Below are positions 41,478 to 50,324 of a DNA stretch of 64,000 nucleotides, one piece after another. The stretch is from JASLEW01 sp035544895. Lineage in GTDB: Bacteria; Acidobacteriota; Thermoanaerobaculia; Multivoradales; UBA5704. The position numbers were made by a program, and so were the translations under genes. A model generated the notes under the pieces. That model did no database searches, was not told the DNA's origin, and saw only the letters and a program-made list of their open reading frames with translations. The DNA is taken from assembly GCA_035544895.1 (NCBI GenBank), contig DASZZM010000103.1:114971-178970 (forward strand). Direction: 5' to 3'. How positions within the stretch are numbered: position 1 is the first letter of the stretch; the number at the start of each line of letters is the position of its first letter.

Positions 41478-44456
41478 ATGAACCGCAACGAGCTTCCGCT
41501 GTACCGCCGCCTCGCCCCGCGGGCCGGCGCCCTTCTGCTCGCCCTGGCGTGCGCCTTCGCCTGGACGCCGGGCGCCTCCGCCCAGACGACGGGCGGCACC
41601 CTGAACGGGCGGGTCCAGGACAAGAACGGCGGCAACCTGCCCGGCGTCACCATCACCGCCACCGAGAAGGCCACCGGCTACGAGCGCAGCACGGTCTCCG
41701 GCCCCGACGGCGGATTCGGCCTGCCGGCCCTGCCGGTCGGCACCTACAAGGTCAAGGCCGAGCTCTCCGGCTTCGGCACCGTCACCGTCGAGGACGTCAA
41801 GATCGACGTGGCGAGCACGCGCACCCTGGAGATCAGCATGAGCCAGGCCGCGATGCAGGAATCGATCACCGTCGTCGACGAGGCGCCACTCATCCCCAAC
41901 ACTCCCAGCGTCGGCGCCGTGATCAGCCAGCAGGAGCTGCAGAACCTGCCGCTCAACGGCCGCCAGTTCGCCAACCTGGGCGTGCTGGCTCCCGGCACCC
42001 AGCTCGGCTACAACAGCGACCCGACCAAGCCCGGGCAGCTCGTCATCGTGCTCAACGGCGGCAGCGGGCGCAACGTCAACTACACGATCGACGGCGGCGA
42101 CAACACCGACGACACGATCGGCGGCGCGCTGCAGAACTTCAGCGTCGAAGGCGTGCAGGAATTCAAGATCCAGACCATGGAGTACAAGGCTGAATACGGG
42201 CGATCGACGGGCGGCGTCCTGTCGGTGGTCACCAAATCGGGAACCAATCGCTTTGCCGGCAGCGTCTATGACTTCTTCCGCAACCAGAACCTGGCGGAAA
42301 AATCGGAGACCGAGAAAGTGACCGGCGCCAACAAGCAGAAGCTCGACCGCAAGCAGTACGGCGCGTCGCTGGGCGGCCCGATCGTGCGCGACCGGGTGCA
42401 CTTCTTCGCCACCTACGAGAAGACCGACCGCAAGACCCTCTATACCGTGAACACCAAGCCCTCCGCGGCCGCCCCACCCATCTTCCCCGACCTCCAGGGC
42501 CAGTCGTTCCCCACTCCCTTCAAAGACGAACTGGCCACAGGCAAGCTCAGCTTCGACGTCAACCCCAAGAACTACCTCCAGGTGCGCTACGGCTACCAGA
42601 AGAACTCCGACAAGTACGGCGCCGCCTCCACGGCCACTCCGAACTCGCTGGGCACCGTCACCAACAACTACAAGTCGCTGCTCGGCGGCTACACGTCCCA
42701 GATCGGCGCCGACATGCTCAACGAACTGATCTTTCAGTACAGCAAGTTCGATAATAAAATCTCGGCCGACTCGAACCTGCCCACGATCTATTTCCCGTCG
42801 GGCGTCACCTCCGGCCAGAACGCCCAGACGCCACAGGCGACCCGCCAGACCAAGTACCAGTACAAGGACGACTTCAGCTTCACCAGCACGCTGGGCGGCC
42901 GGCGGCACGACTTCAAGACCGGCCTCGCCTACATCAACGAGCCGGTGCTTTCCGGCGACTTCAGCGTCGGCACCACCGGCCAGTTCTCGCACCTCCTCGA
43001 CAACGTGAACTCGCCGTTCTCCGACATCACCGTCTTCGGCGGCTTCAACGGCCAGAAGACCCCGATCAAGGAGTACAGCGCCTACTTCCAGGACGACTGG
43101 AACGTCGCCAGCCGCCTGACGCTCAACCTGGGCCTGCGTTATGACCTGTGGACCGGCTTCGACCTCAACCAGACCAGCAACCCCATCTGGCAGGTGCTTT
43201 CCACCCAGACTCGCTACCATGAGGGATACCTGCAGGACTTCCAGGGTGGAGGAGGGGGCAAGCTCAAGAACGACCGCAACGACTGGGCGCCGCGCCTCGG
43301 CTTCACCTGGGACGTCAAGGGCGACGGCAAGAAACTGCTGCGCGGCGGCTGGGGGATCTACTACGACTTCCCCTACACCAACGCCACCATCCTGTTTCCC
43401 GCCGGCGCGGTGCAGTCCACCTATGGCGTGATCTACAACCTTCACTCCAACACCGGGATCACCAACCCGAACGGCACGTTCTGGAAGCCGGGCGACCCGC
43501 TGCCGCCCGGCGGGACGTCCGCGGCGAGCGTGCCCAACGAGGTGGCCTCACCCACCTTGAAGACCCCCTACTCGCGCCAGGCCTCGCTCGGCTACTCCTG
43601 GCAGGTCAACAACTGGCTGGGCCTCAACTTCGAAGGGCTCACGATCGACTACCAGCACATCCCGTTCCGCTTCCGCGCCAATCCCCTGGACCCCGCGACC
43701 GCGACCGCCGATCATCCCAATGGCGTCCGGCGCTTCCCGGACTTCGGCAACTTCCGGTTGTGGTATGGCAAAGGCAGCGCGCTCTACAGCGGCTTCAACT
43801 TCGGCTGGCATATCCGGATCCCCGGCAACCGACTCTCGCTGCAGGGCTTCTACACCTACTCCGAGGCGCGCGGCAACGTGCTGGCCGGCGCCGACGAGTT
43901 CCGCTTGACCTACGTGCAGTACCAGCGCGACCTGGGCAACATGCGCGACGTCTCGGTCAACCCGCTCAACCCGACCTGCGCTTTCTGCACCGGCCCGCTG
44001 GTCTCCGACGCCCGCCATCGCGTGACCTTCGGCGCGGTCTACCAGGGGCCGTGGGGCATCAACCTGGCCTCCATGTTCCGCTACCACTCGGCGACGCCCT
44101 ATCTCATCCGCGACTCCACCCCGAACGTCTTCGGCTTCCGGTACACCCCAGTCCCGGGCGTCGGTGTCAACTCCGGACGCGGCGGCTCGTTCGAGCAGTT
44201 CGACCTGCGCATCTCCAAGGACTTCACCGTCGCCCACAACGCAGGCATCGAGATCCTCGCCGAGGTGTTCAACGTGTTCAACGCCAAGAACCCCGCCAAC
44301 TTCGACGGGGTGGTGGGCACGACGACCGTCGACCCCAATACCGGGAAGCCGGTGTTCACCCCCAACGCGCATTTCGGCCAGCCCTTCTCGTTCGCCGGCG
44401 ACCCGCTCCAGGGCGAGCAGCGGCTCATCCAGGTGGGCGCGCGCATCCACTTCTGA
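41478..44456 (+). CDS. Oar-like TonB-dependent outer-membrane receptor
   Basis: A 992-residue protein. Signal peptide to about residue 35 (ASAQ); carboxypeptidase-regulatory-like domain (about 40-115, GTLNGRVQDKNGGNLPGVTI); plug domain (about 125-250, ELQNLPLNGRQFANLG, YTIDGGDNTDDTIGG, EYGRSTGGVLSVVTKSGTN); then a large barrel ending in aromatic F (VGARIHF). This is the Oar/TonB_C-like layout abundant in Acidobacteria and myxobacteria. Ligand unknown. AAAGGAG lies 8 bases before the ATG. The 148 bases upstream hold no clear promoter. Placement after the sulfatase-TPR lipoprotein could reflect use of large glycans or peptides, but that is inference. Confidence 0.9.
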   Translation: MNRNELPLYRRLAPRAGALLLALACAFAWTPGASAQTTGGTLNGRVQDKNGGNLPGVTITATEKATGYERSTVSGPDGGFGLPALPVGTYKVKAELSGFGTVTVEDVKIDVASTRTLEISMSQAAMQESITVVDEAPLIPNTPSVGAVISQQELQNLPLNGRQFANLGVLAPGTQLGYNSDPTKPGQLVIVLNGGSGRNVNYTIDGGDNTDDTIGGALQNFSVEGVQEFKIQTMEYKAEYGRSTGGVLSVVTKSGTNRFAGSVYDFFRNQNLAEKSETEKVTGANKQKLDRKQYGASLGGPIVRDRVHFFATYEKTDRKTLYTVNTKPSAAAPPIFPDLQGQSFPTPFKDELATGKLSFDVNPKNYLQVRYGYQKNSDKYGAASTATPNSLGTVTNNYKSLLGGYTSQIGADMLNELIFQYSKFDNKISADSNLPTIYFPSGVTSGQNAQTPQATRQTKYQYKDDFSFTSTLGGRRHDFKTGLAYINEPVLSGDFSVGTTGQFSHLLDNVNSPFSDITVFGGFNGQKTPIKEYSAYFQDDWNVASRLTLNLGLRYDLWTGFDLNQTSNPIWQVLSTQTRYHEGYLQDFQGGGGGKLKNDRNDWAPRLGFTWDVKGDGKKLLRGGWGIYYDFPYTNATILFPAGAVQSTYGVIYNLHSNTGITNPNGTFWKPGDPLPPGGTSAASVPNEVASPTLKTPYSRQASLGYSWQVNNWLGLNFEGLTIDYQHIPFRFRANPLDPATATADHPNGVRRFPDFGNFRLWYGKGSALYSGFNFGWHIRIPGNRLSLQGFYTYSEARGNVLAGADEFRLTYVQYQRDLGNMRDVSVNPLNPTCAFCTGPLVSDARHRVTFGAVYQGPWGINLASMFRYHSATPYLIRDSTPNVFGFRYTPVPGVGVNSGRGGSFEQFDLRISKDFTVAHNAGIEILAEVFNVFNAKNPANFDGVVGTTTVDPNTGKPVFTPNAHFGQPFSFAGDPLQGEQRLIQVGARIHF

Positions 44457-44536
44457 TCTGATCTCGACTCGCCCCGGGACGCCGCCGCGCGCCCCGGGGC
44501 GGCCCGTCATTACCGCCGCGCTCCCCTGGCGCTCCG

Positions 44537-46375
44537 CTAGCGGGCATCGGCCTCGCCCACCGCGATGGGGCGGCCGGCGACTGAGCCGCTGGTGCCCGGC
44601 AGAAAGGTAAGAAGGGTGCCGCCGCTGGTGGTGAAGCGCAGCTCCCCACCGGCCAGGTCGAGGCGCGCCGCGGACGCCCGGAGCCGCCAGCTCGCGAAAT
44701 CGCCGTGCTCGGCGCGGCGCCCGAGTTGCATGGCGACGTCGGCCGGCTGGCGGCGGGGCACGGCCACCCACGAGCGCGCGAACTCGGCACCGTAGTAGGC
44801 GGGGAAGCGCTCCGGCGCGGGGGCAACCTCCCAGCCGCCCCCGGAGACCAGCGCCACGTAAGTGTCGCCGCAGCGCGCGATGATCAGGTCGCCCAGGTCG
44901 CCGCGCGTCTCCTTCGCGCCATCCCCTCGGCTCACGACTTCGGGCCTTGACCACGGCGCCGCAAAGTAGGCATGGCCGGTCGATCCGCCGCGCGCCCCGA
45001 GCCGGGCCAGGACCACGTTGCCCGAGCCCATCGCAAGGTCATCCTCCGCCCAGCTCTTCCAGCGGTCCGAGGTCGGGTTGCGGGTACGGCTCCAGAGGTA
45101 GAGCGGCGCGAACTCCGGCGCCGCGGCGTAGACCGTGGCGACGATCTCCTGGCCGCCCGATACGCCCAGGCGCAAGCCGGCGACCGCCTGGGCCACGCCC
45201 ACGATGTAGTCCGGGGTTGCATAGCTGTACAGCGCGGTGTCGAGCGCTCGCCGGCGGAGAAGGGCGATGCTGCGCCGCGCCTTGATCTCGTACGGCGGCA
45301 GGCAACGGCGGCCGGCGAGCAGCCGCGCGACCGCCGGCGGCGGCGCGTAGCCGGTGACGGCGAGCTCGGGCCAGTCCATGAAGACGATGCGGCCGCCATC
45401 TCCGACCCCGCCCAGCAGCCAGGCCCAGGCCAGCCAAGGAGTGGTTCCGGCGCCGAGCGCCCACTGCACGTAGGTGCGGCTCCGCGGTCCGGCCGGGTAG
45501 CCTTCCACCTGTTCTCGCGCCCACCCGGCAAACAGCAGGTCGAGCTGGCGCGCGGCCAGCGCGCGCACCCGCGGCCGCGGCGCATGGTCGGCCAGGTGCA
45601 GCAGCGCGTTGATCGAGATCGCCATGTAGCCGGGGCTCTCGGCTTCGTACCAGCCGTCGCGCTCGTGGGCTACGAGGAACGCCTCCGTATAGGCGGCCCA
45701 CTCCTGTTCCCCGCCCGCCGTGCCGGCGGCAATACCCCCGGCCGCCGTGCCGGCGGCAATTCCGGCACCGACGAGGCTGCGGGCGGCGAGGACGATCCGC
45801 TGGTTTTCGGTCTCGGCGAACTGCCAGGGATGGGAGACAGCCTCCGGCGGTGGAGCGGGTCCCCCGTCCCCCGCCGCGGCGCGCAGCCGGGCGGCCAGCT
45901 CGGCCGGCAGCACCGCCGGATATTGCAGGAACAGCCGCTGCGCCGCGAGCTCCGCCCGGTCGCAGTTACCGGCCTGCCAGCGGCCCGCGCAGGCGTCGAG
46001 GAGGGCCGCGGTCCAGCGCGCCGCCTCACCCGCGCCCGGCCGGCCCGCGGCCGCCAGGGCCGCCGCAGCCAGCGCCCCGGCGCCGAGACGCTGGGGATCG
46101 AGGCCGCCGCCCGCCTGCTCCTCGAGCCGGCGCATCTGGTCCAAGGCGGCTTCGAGATAGCGCAGCTTGCGTCCCGGCATCTCGTCCGCCGCCGGCGGGG
46201 CCGGCGCCTCCGGAGGAAGCGCGGGAAGCTCCACCCGCGGCGCGCTCCGCGCTCGAAGTGTTGGCGGCGGCAGCGCCGGCGGCCCGCGCAACGCGCAAGC
46301 CGCCGCCACCACTCCGAGCGCGAGCCCCGCCCCCCGGAACGGCCCGCGATAAAGTTGACGCAGCCCCGGTCCCAT
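44537..46375 (-). CDS. Lipoprotein of unknown function, predicted helical toroid plus beta domain
   Basis: About 612 residues. The N-terminus is a lipoprotein-type signal (LALGVVAAAC). A Pro/Ala linker is followed by a long helical region with alternating motifs (DGWYEAESPGYMAISINALL, PRSRTYVQWALGAGTTPWLA), then a beta-rich C-terminus (SWRLRASAARLDLAGGELRF, TTSGGTLLTFLPG). The shape recalls polysaccharide-lyase or heparinase-like proteins, but I recognise no catalytic motif, so function is not assigned. A 9-residue duplication (GGIAAGTAA / GGIAAGTAG) comes from a 27-base DNA repeat at 45717-45770. The ATG at 46375 is chosen for the signal peptide; longer starts exist upstream. Confidence 0.5.
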   Translation of the reverse strand: MGPGLRQLYRGPFRGAGLALGVVAAACALRGPPALPPPTLRARSAPRVELPALPPEAPAPPAADEMPGRKLRYLEAALDQMRRLEEQAGGGLDPQRLGAGALAAAALAAAGRPGAGEAARWTAALLDACAGRWQAGNCDRAELAAQRLFLQYPAVLPAELAARLRAAAGDGGPAPPPEAVSHPWQFAETENQRIVLAARSLVGAGIAAGTAAGGIAAGTAGGEQEWAAYTEAFLVAHERDGWYEAESPGYMAISINALLHLADHAPRPRVRALAARQLDLLFAGWAREQVEGYPAGPRSRTYVQWALGAGTTPWLAWAWLLGGVGDGGRIVFMDWPELAVTGYAPPPAVARLLAGRRCLPPYEIKARRSIALLRRRALDTALYSYATPDYIVGVAQAVAGLRLGVSGGQEIVATVYAAAPEFAPLYLWSRTRNPTSDRWKSWAEDDLAMGSGNVVLARLGARGGSTGHAYFAAPWSRPEVVSRGDGAKETRGDLGDLIIARCGDTYVALVSGGGWEVAPAPERFPAYYGAEFARSWVAVPRRQPADVAMQLGRRAEHGDFASWRLRASAARLDLAGGELRFTTSGGTLLTFLPGTSGSVAGRPIAVGEADAR

Positions 46376-46581
46376 TCGATGCCTCGGCGACCGGGGAGTG
46401 CCAAAGCGGCACCCGCTCCCGGCTCGAGCTTCCCAGAGTTCCCGTGCCGATACAGCCATCTCCAGACCCGCTGTGCGGATACTGCAGGATCGAGGCCGCT
46501 CGAGTCGAAGGCGTGGGCAAACTGGCTCGGGGCCGATCATGGTTCTTGCAGGGAAGGGAATTGGCGGCGAGGAGGGCCAAG

Positions 46582-47010
46582 ATGGACTTGCGCACATTTC
46601 TCGAAATCCTTGCGGCCGTCGTCATCCTGGCGCTGGCGGCGGCGGTGACACTTCTCGCCTATGCCTATCGCCGGCTGCGCCGCATCCGCCTGGCCGCCGA
46701 CGCCGATTTCTTTACCACCATGCGCGCCGTGCCGCTCTCCCTGGTCGTCGGACTCGACCTTCTCGACCTCGGGCTCGACGTCTTCTCGACCCCCATCACC
46801 TGGGTGCTGCTCGACCGCCTCGGCCTCAAGTCGCTGCGCAACGTCGCCTCGCTCAAGGCCATGATCCCCATCGCCGACATGATCCCCGCCCTCACCATCG
46901 CCTGGCTCGCCGCGCGCTTCCTCCACCTCGGCAAGCCCAACGACCCCCGCCTCATCGAGACCGAGCGCGTCGGCCCCGGCAGCTACGCCCCCCGCCCCCA
47001 TCAAGACTGA
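46582..47010 (+). CDS. Small membrane protein of unknown function
   Basis: A 142-residue protein with one clear membrane helix near the N-terminus (ILAAVVILALAAAVTLLAYA) and one or two weaker hydrophobic segments (LVVGLDLLDLGLDVFS, MIPALTIAWLAARF). GAGGAGGG lies seven bases before the ATG at 46582; a longer frame upstream overlaps the divergent lipoprotein gene and is not real. No family recognised. Confidence 0.6.
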   Translation: MDLRTFLEILAAVVILALAAAVTLLAYAYRRLRRIRLAADADFFTTMRAVPLSLVVGLDLLDLGLDVFSTPITWVLLDRLGLKSLRNVASLKAMIPIADMIPALTIAWLAARFLHLGKPNDPRLIETERVGPGSYAPRPHQD

Positions 47011-47020
47011 GCCGCGGAGA

Positions 47021-47062
47021 CGCCCCCGCCTGGCGCGCAGACCTTCCAGACCTGCGGGGGCG
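47021..47062 (+). terminator. Inverted repeat, possible terminator
   Basis: CGCCCCCGC (47021-47029) and GCGGGGGCG (47054-47062) form a perfect 9-base stem with a 24-base loop just after the small membrane protein. There is no T-run, so it is not a classical terminator. An AT-rich segment at 47071-47105 follows, probably the promoter of the signalling genes (TTGAGT at 47071; TATGTT at 47092). Confidence 0.35.
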
Positions 47063-47110
47063 GACCTAACTTGAGTACACACACTTCTAAATATGTTAAT
47101 ATCAGCAGCC

Positions 47111-47527
47111 ATGCCTGGGGCCGAAACCAGGATCTTGATCATCGAGGACTACCCGCCGAACTCGCTGCTGCTGCGCGACCTGCTCGAGGTCAACGGCTTT
47201 GCGGTATCGGAGGCGAGCACCGCCGAGGCCGGAGTGGCGGCGGCGCGCGCCGAGCGTCCCGACCTGATCCTGATGGACCTTGCCCTGCCGGGCATGGACG
47301 GACTGGAGGCGACGCGCCGGCTCAAACAGTCGGCCGAGACCCGGGATATCTGCATCGTGGCCCTCACCGCTCATGCCATGAAAGACGACGCCGACAAGGC
47401 GCTGCGGAGCGGCTGCGACGCCTACCTGACCAAGCCCATCGAGACGAGGTCCTTCGTCGCGGATGTCCGCCGCCTGCTGGCGCGCCATGCCCGCGTGGAC
47501 TGCGGCGGCGCGGGAGGCCGGCCGTGA
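47111..47527 (+). CDS. Single-domain response regulator (DivK-like)
   Basis: A 138-residue receiver domain with no output domain. Acidic residues of the IIEDYPPN loop, acceptor aspartate in LILMDLALPGMDG, the conserved threonine of IVALTAHAM and lysine of YLTKPIE are all present, so it should be phosphorylated. DivK-type shape (LTAHAMKDDADKALRSGCDAYLTKPI). It starts a three-gene set with a NarL-type regulator and a lone histidine-kinase dimerisation domain, all overlapping. Confidence 0.85.
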   Translation: MPGAETRILIIEDYPPNSLLLRDLLEVNGFAVSEASTAEAGVAAARAERPDLILMDLALPGMDGLEATRRLKQSAETRDICIVALTAHAMKDDADKALRSGCDAYLTKPIETRSFVADVRRLLARHARVDCGGAGGRP

Positions 47528-48186
47528 TCCGGGTCCTCCTCGCCGACGACCATCCCTTGTTCCGCGAGGGCCTCAAGGGAATCCTGCTCGAGCGCGGCGA
47601 CTTCAGCGTCGTCGCCGAGACGGGCGACGGAGAGGAGGCGTTGCGGCAGGCGACCCAGACCCGGCCCGACGTCGTGGTGCTGGACCTCGCCATGCCCGGG
47701 CGAGGAGGCCTCGAGACGACCCGGGAGATCAAGCGGCGGAGCGCCGGGACGCGCGTGCTCATCCTCACCGCCCATCGGGAGGACCATCTCGCGGTCCGCT
47801 GCCTGAAGGCCGGGGCCGACGGCTACATGACCAAACAAGCCGGCGCGGACATGGTGGTTGCCATCCTGCGCAAGATCCACGACGGCGGCAAGTTCATGAG
47901 CCCGGAGCTCGCCGAGAGAGTCGTCCGGGCGCTCGTCTCGCCCGAGGACGAGCCCCTGGCGCGCCTCTCCGACCGGGAGTACCAGGTCCTGCGCCTGCTG
48001 GCTTCCGGGCAGACGATCGGCGCGATCGCCGCCGAGCTCAACCTGAGCACGCAGACGATCGGCACTTACCGGGCGCGGCTCCTGCGCAAGCTCGAGCTCA
48101 AAAGCACCATGGAGCTCATCCGCTTTGCCCTGGAAGCCGGGCTGACCGGCGCCGGCACGCCGCTGCCGGCAGAGCATCCGCGGTGA
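47524..48186 (+). CDS. NarL/FixJ-family response regulator
   Basis: A 220-residue two-domain regulator: receiver (acidic pair D9/D10, acceptor aspartate in VVVLDLAMPGRGG, lysine in GYMTKQAG) and a LuxR-type helix-turn-helix (LSDREYQVLRLLASGQTIGA, then IAAELNLSTQTIGTYRARLL). GTG start overlapping the stop of the previous receiver gene (GTGA). Confidence 0.9.
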   Translation: MIRVLLADDHPLFREGLKGILLERGDFSVVAETGDGEEALRQATQTRPDVVVLDLAMPGRGGLETTREIKRRSAGTRVLILTAHREDHLAVRCLKAGADGYMTKQAGADMVVAILRKIHDGGKFMSPELAERVVRALVSPEDEPLARLSDREYQVLRLLASGQTIGAIAAELNLSTQTIGTYRARLLRKLELKSTMELIRFALEAGLTGAGTPLPAEHPR

Positions 48187-48455
48187 TCCGGCCCAAGGCA
48201 GGGCCGGGACGCTTGCCGCATGGCGAGCGTGGCGAAGACCTGGCCGGAATCGCCGCCGGCATCGGCCACGAGCTCACCAACCTCTTCGCTTCGGCTGCCA
48301 TGGCGGTGGAGCTGCTCACTCCCGCCTGCACCGGCAAGCGGGAGCGCAGGCTCCTGGCGGCGCTGGCCGAAGTCACCCGGGACGGCCTTGCGCTGGCGGA
48401 ACGGGTCGAAGGCCTGGCGCGCGCCCTGAAAGCCCCTCCCCCCCGGCGGGGGTGA
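48183..48455 (+). CDS. Lone histidine-kinase dimerisation (DHp-like) domain protein
   Basis: A 90-residue protein that starts at a GTG overlapping the regulator stop (GTGA). DLAGIAAGIGHELTNLFAS is an H box with H29, followed by a second helix (LAALAEVTRDGLALAERVEG), the two-helix hairpin of a DHp domain. No ATPase domain follows; the frame stops after PPPRRG. It could receive phosphate from another kinase and pass it to the adjacent receivers, or be the 5' remnant of a kinase. Confidence 0.6.
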   Translation: MIRPKAGPGRLPHGERGEDLAGIAAGIGHELTNLFASAAMAVELLTPACTGKRERRLLAALAEVTRDGLALAERVEGLARALKAPPPRRG

Positions 48456-48482
48456 AGGCTAAGAACTCCCAGCCGCGCCGTT

Positions 48483-50201
48483 TCATGTTCCGGGGCGATC
48501 GCCCTGAGACTCCGCCACCGGCAACGAGAAGCTGAACGTACTCCCATGGCCTTCGCCGGCGCTATCCACGTCGATCGAGCCGCCGTGGAGCTCGACGAGG
48601 CGGCGGGAGAGGGCCAGCCCGAGGCCGGTGCCCTGCTGCCTGCGTCCATAGCTCGTGTCCACCTGTTCGAAGGGCTGGAACAGCCGCGGCTGATCGGCGG
48701 GCGCGATGCCGATGCCGCTGTCTTTGACCGCCACCCGGATGGCGCCCGTGCGGCTACCAGGCTGCTGGGAGGCCGACAGCTCGATGGACCCGCCGGCGGG
48801 CGTGAACTTGAGGGCATTCGACAGGAGGTTGAGAACGACCTGGTTGATGCGGCGGGCGTCCACCCGGACCGGAGGCAGCCCTGAAGCGATACGCATGGCG
48901 AAGCTGAGCCCCGATTGCGCCGCCATGCTCGCTACCGGGACGGCCAGCTCGCGCAGCAGCGGCTCGAGCGCGATCTCGCTCCTGTGGAGCTCCAGCCGGT
49001 CGGCGTCGATCTTGGCGAGGTCCAGGACTTCGCTGATCTGGTCGAGCAACAGCCGTCCGCTCGCCAGGATGTTGTGAATGTAGAGGGCCTGCTTGGGATT
49101 GAGCTCGCCGAAGGTGCGGTCGGAGAGAAGCTCGGCAAACCCGATGATCGAGTTGAGCGGCGTCCTGAGCTCATGGCTCATGTTGGCGAGAAAGGCGCTC
49201 TTGGCACGGTTAGCCCGCTCGGCGGCCTCCTTGGTCGCGGAAAGCGCGATCTGCTCTTGCTTGCGCGCCGTGATGTCCTCGGTGATGCCGTTGAGGCGAT
49301 AGTCGCCGCGCGGCCCGCGCACCAGGAAGGCCCTGTCGCGCAACCACAGGGTGGTGCCATCTGGCCGCGGGACCCGGTACTCGACGTCGTAGACCCCTTC
49401 GCGGTAGCGGGCCAGCATGGCCCGCACGACGCGCGAGCGGTCTTCCGGATGCACGGCTTCGATCCAATCGTCCTGGCCGGCCACGCGAGCGGCTGGCGCA
49501 CCAGCGGGGCCGGCCTGCAGTTCGGCCGGCGAGGCCGGCGAGGCCGACGAGGGCGCCGCCGCGGCAGACTCTGCGACGGCGGCGGGACGACGCGGCAGCC
49601 TGCGGCTCCAGAAGACCTCGCGCAGGCCGGCGGCGATCTGGCGGCCCTTCTCGAGGCTCTCGTCGAGAGCCTCTTCGCCGCCGGCGGCGCCACCTGTCTC
49701 GATGCCGGCAAGCTCGGGAACGCGCAACTCGGCCTCGACGAGCAGGGCCAGGTCTTCGAGCCGCCGCAGCTCCTCTCGGGTGAAGACCCGCGGCCGGCGG
49801 TCGAGGATGCAGAGGGTGCCGACGCGGCAGCCGTCCGCGCCGGCCAGAGGGCGGCCGGCATAGAACCGAAAGCGATGAGGATGGACCACCAGCGGATGGC
49901 CGCGAAAGCGGGAATCGACCAGGGCGTCGCGGACCACCAGGGTCTCGCCGCCCTGGATGGCGTGGGCGCAAAAGGAGTGCTCGCGCGGTAGCTGCTGGAC
50001 CGCGAGGCCATGCCGCGACTTGAACCACTGGCGGTGCGCGGCGACGAAGGAGATCAGCGCCACCGGCGCCCGGAAGAGATTGGCAGCCAGGCGCGTGACG
50101 CGGTCGAAGCGCTCCTCCGGCGAGGTGTCCAGGATCCCGAGCGCAAAGAGGGCCTTCAGGCGCCGCGCCTCGAGATCAGCAGCTTCTTGCCTCTGCATCA
50201 T
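48483..50201 (-). CDS. Soluble GAF-PAS sensor histidine kinase
   Basis: About 572 residues without membrane helices. An N-terminal GAF domain (ALGILDTSPEERFDRVTRLA, AHRQWFKSRHGL, FCAHAI) is followed by a PAS domain (DWIEAVHPEDRSRVVRAML, then YRLNGITEDITARKQ). The kinase core has HisKA NMSHELRTPLNS (H343) and HATPase with NLLSNALKFTP, DSGIGIA and GTGLGLALSRRL. It should phosphorylate one or more of the receivers in the divergent gene set. Two ATGs at 50201 and 50198 follow a TATACT (-10-like) hexamer at 50210-50215, so the transcript may be nearly leaderless. It is divergent from argR. Confidence 0.88.
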   Translation of the reverse strand: MMQRQEAADLEARRLKALFALGILDTSPEERFDRVTRLAANLFRAPVALISFVAAHRQWFKSRHGLAVQQLPREHSFCAHAIQGGETLVVRDALVDSRFRGHPLVVHPHRFRFYAGRPLAGADGCRVGTLCILDRRPRVFTREELRRLEDLALLVEAELRVPELAGIETGGAAGGEEALDESLEKGRQIAAGLREVFWSRRLPRRPAAVAESAAAAPSSASPASPAELQAGPAGAPAARVAGQDDWIEAVHPEDRSRVVRAMLARYREGVYDVEYRVPRPDGTTLWLRDRAFLVRGPRGDYRLNGITEDITARKQEQIALSATKEAAERANRAKSAFLANMSHELRTPLNSIIGFAELLSDRTFGELNPKQALYIHNILASGRLLLDQISEVLDLAKIDADRLELHRSEIALEPLLRELAVPVASMAAQSGLSFAMRIASGLPPVRVDARRINQVVLNLLSNALKFTPAGGSIELSASQQPGSRTGAIRVAVKDSGIGIAPADQPRLFQPFEQVDTSYGRRQQGTGLGLALSRRLVELHGGSIDVDSAGEGHGSTFSFSLPVAESQGDRPGT

Positions 50202-50267
50202 TAACTTGAAGTATATACGCAATGGTGACCGCAGGCCCCGCATTCCGAGCCATCCCGGAGCGGCCTC

Positions 50268-50297
50268 TTGACAGGGGCATGAATATTTATGCATGAT
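50268..50297 (+). promoter_or_regulatory. argR promoter with ARG-box-like operator
   Basis: TTGACA (50268-50273) and CATGAT (50292-50297) with an 18-base spacer. Inside lies ATGAAT (50279-50284)-ATTT-ATGCAT (50289-50294), matching the ARG-box pattern of two TGAAT/TGCAT half-sites in opposite orientation around an AT-rich centre. A third TGCAT half-site follows at 50302-50306. This is the expected repressor position for ArgR autoregulation of the operon, and excludes the ATG at 50289 as a start. Confidence 0.65.
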
Positions 50298-50324
50298 TAT
50301 GTGCATTCTGGGCCGCGCACGACC

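Noticed and set aside
41430..43445. Long reverse open frame opposite the Oar-like receptor
   Set aside because: No ribosome site or recognisable domain; the forward gene is certain.
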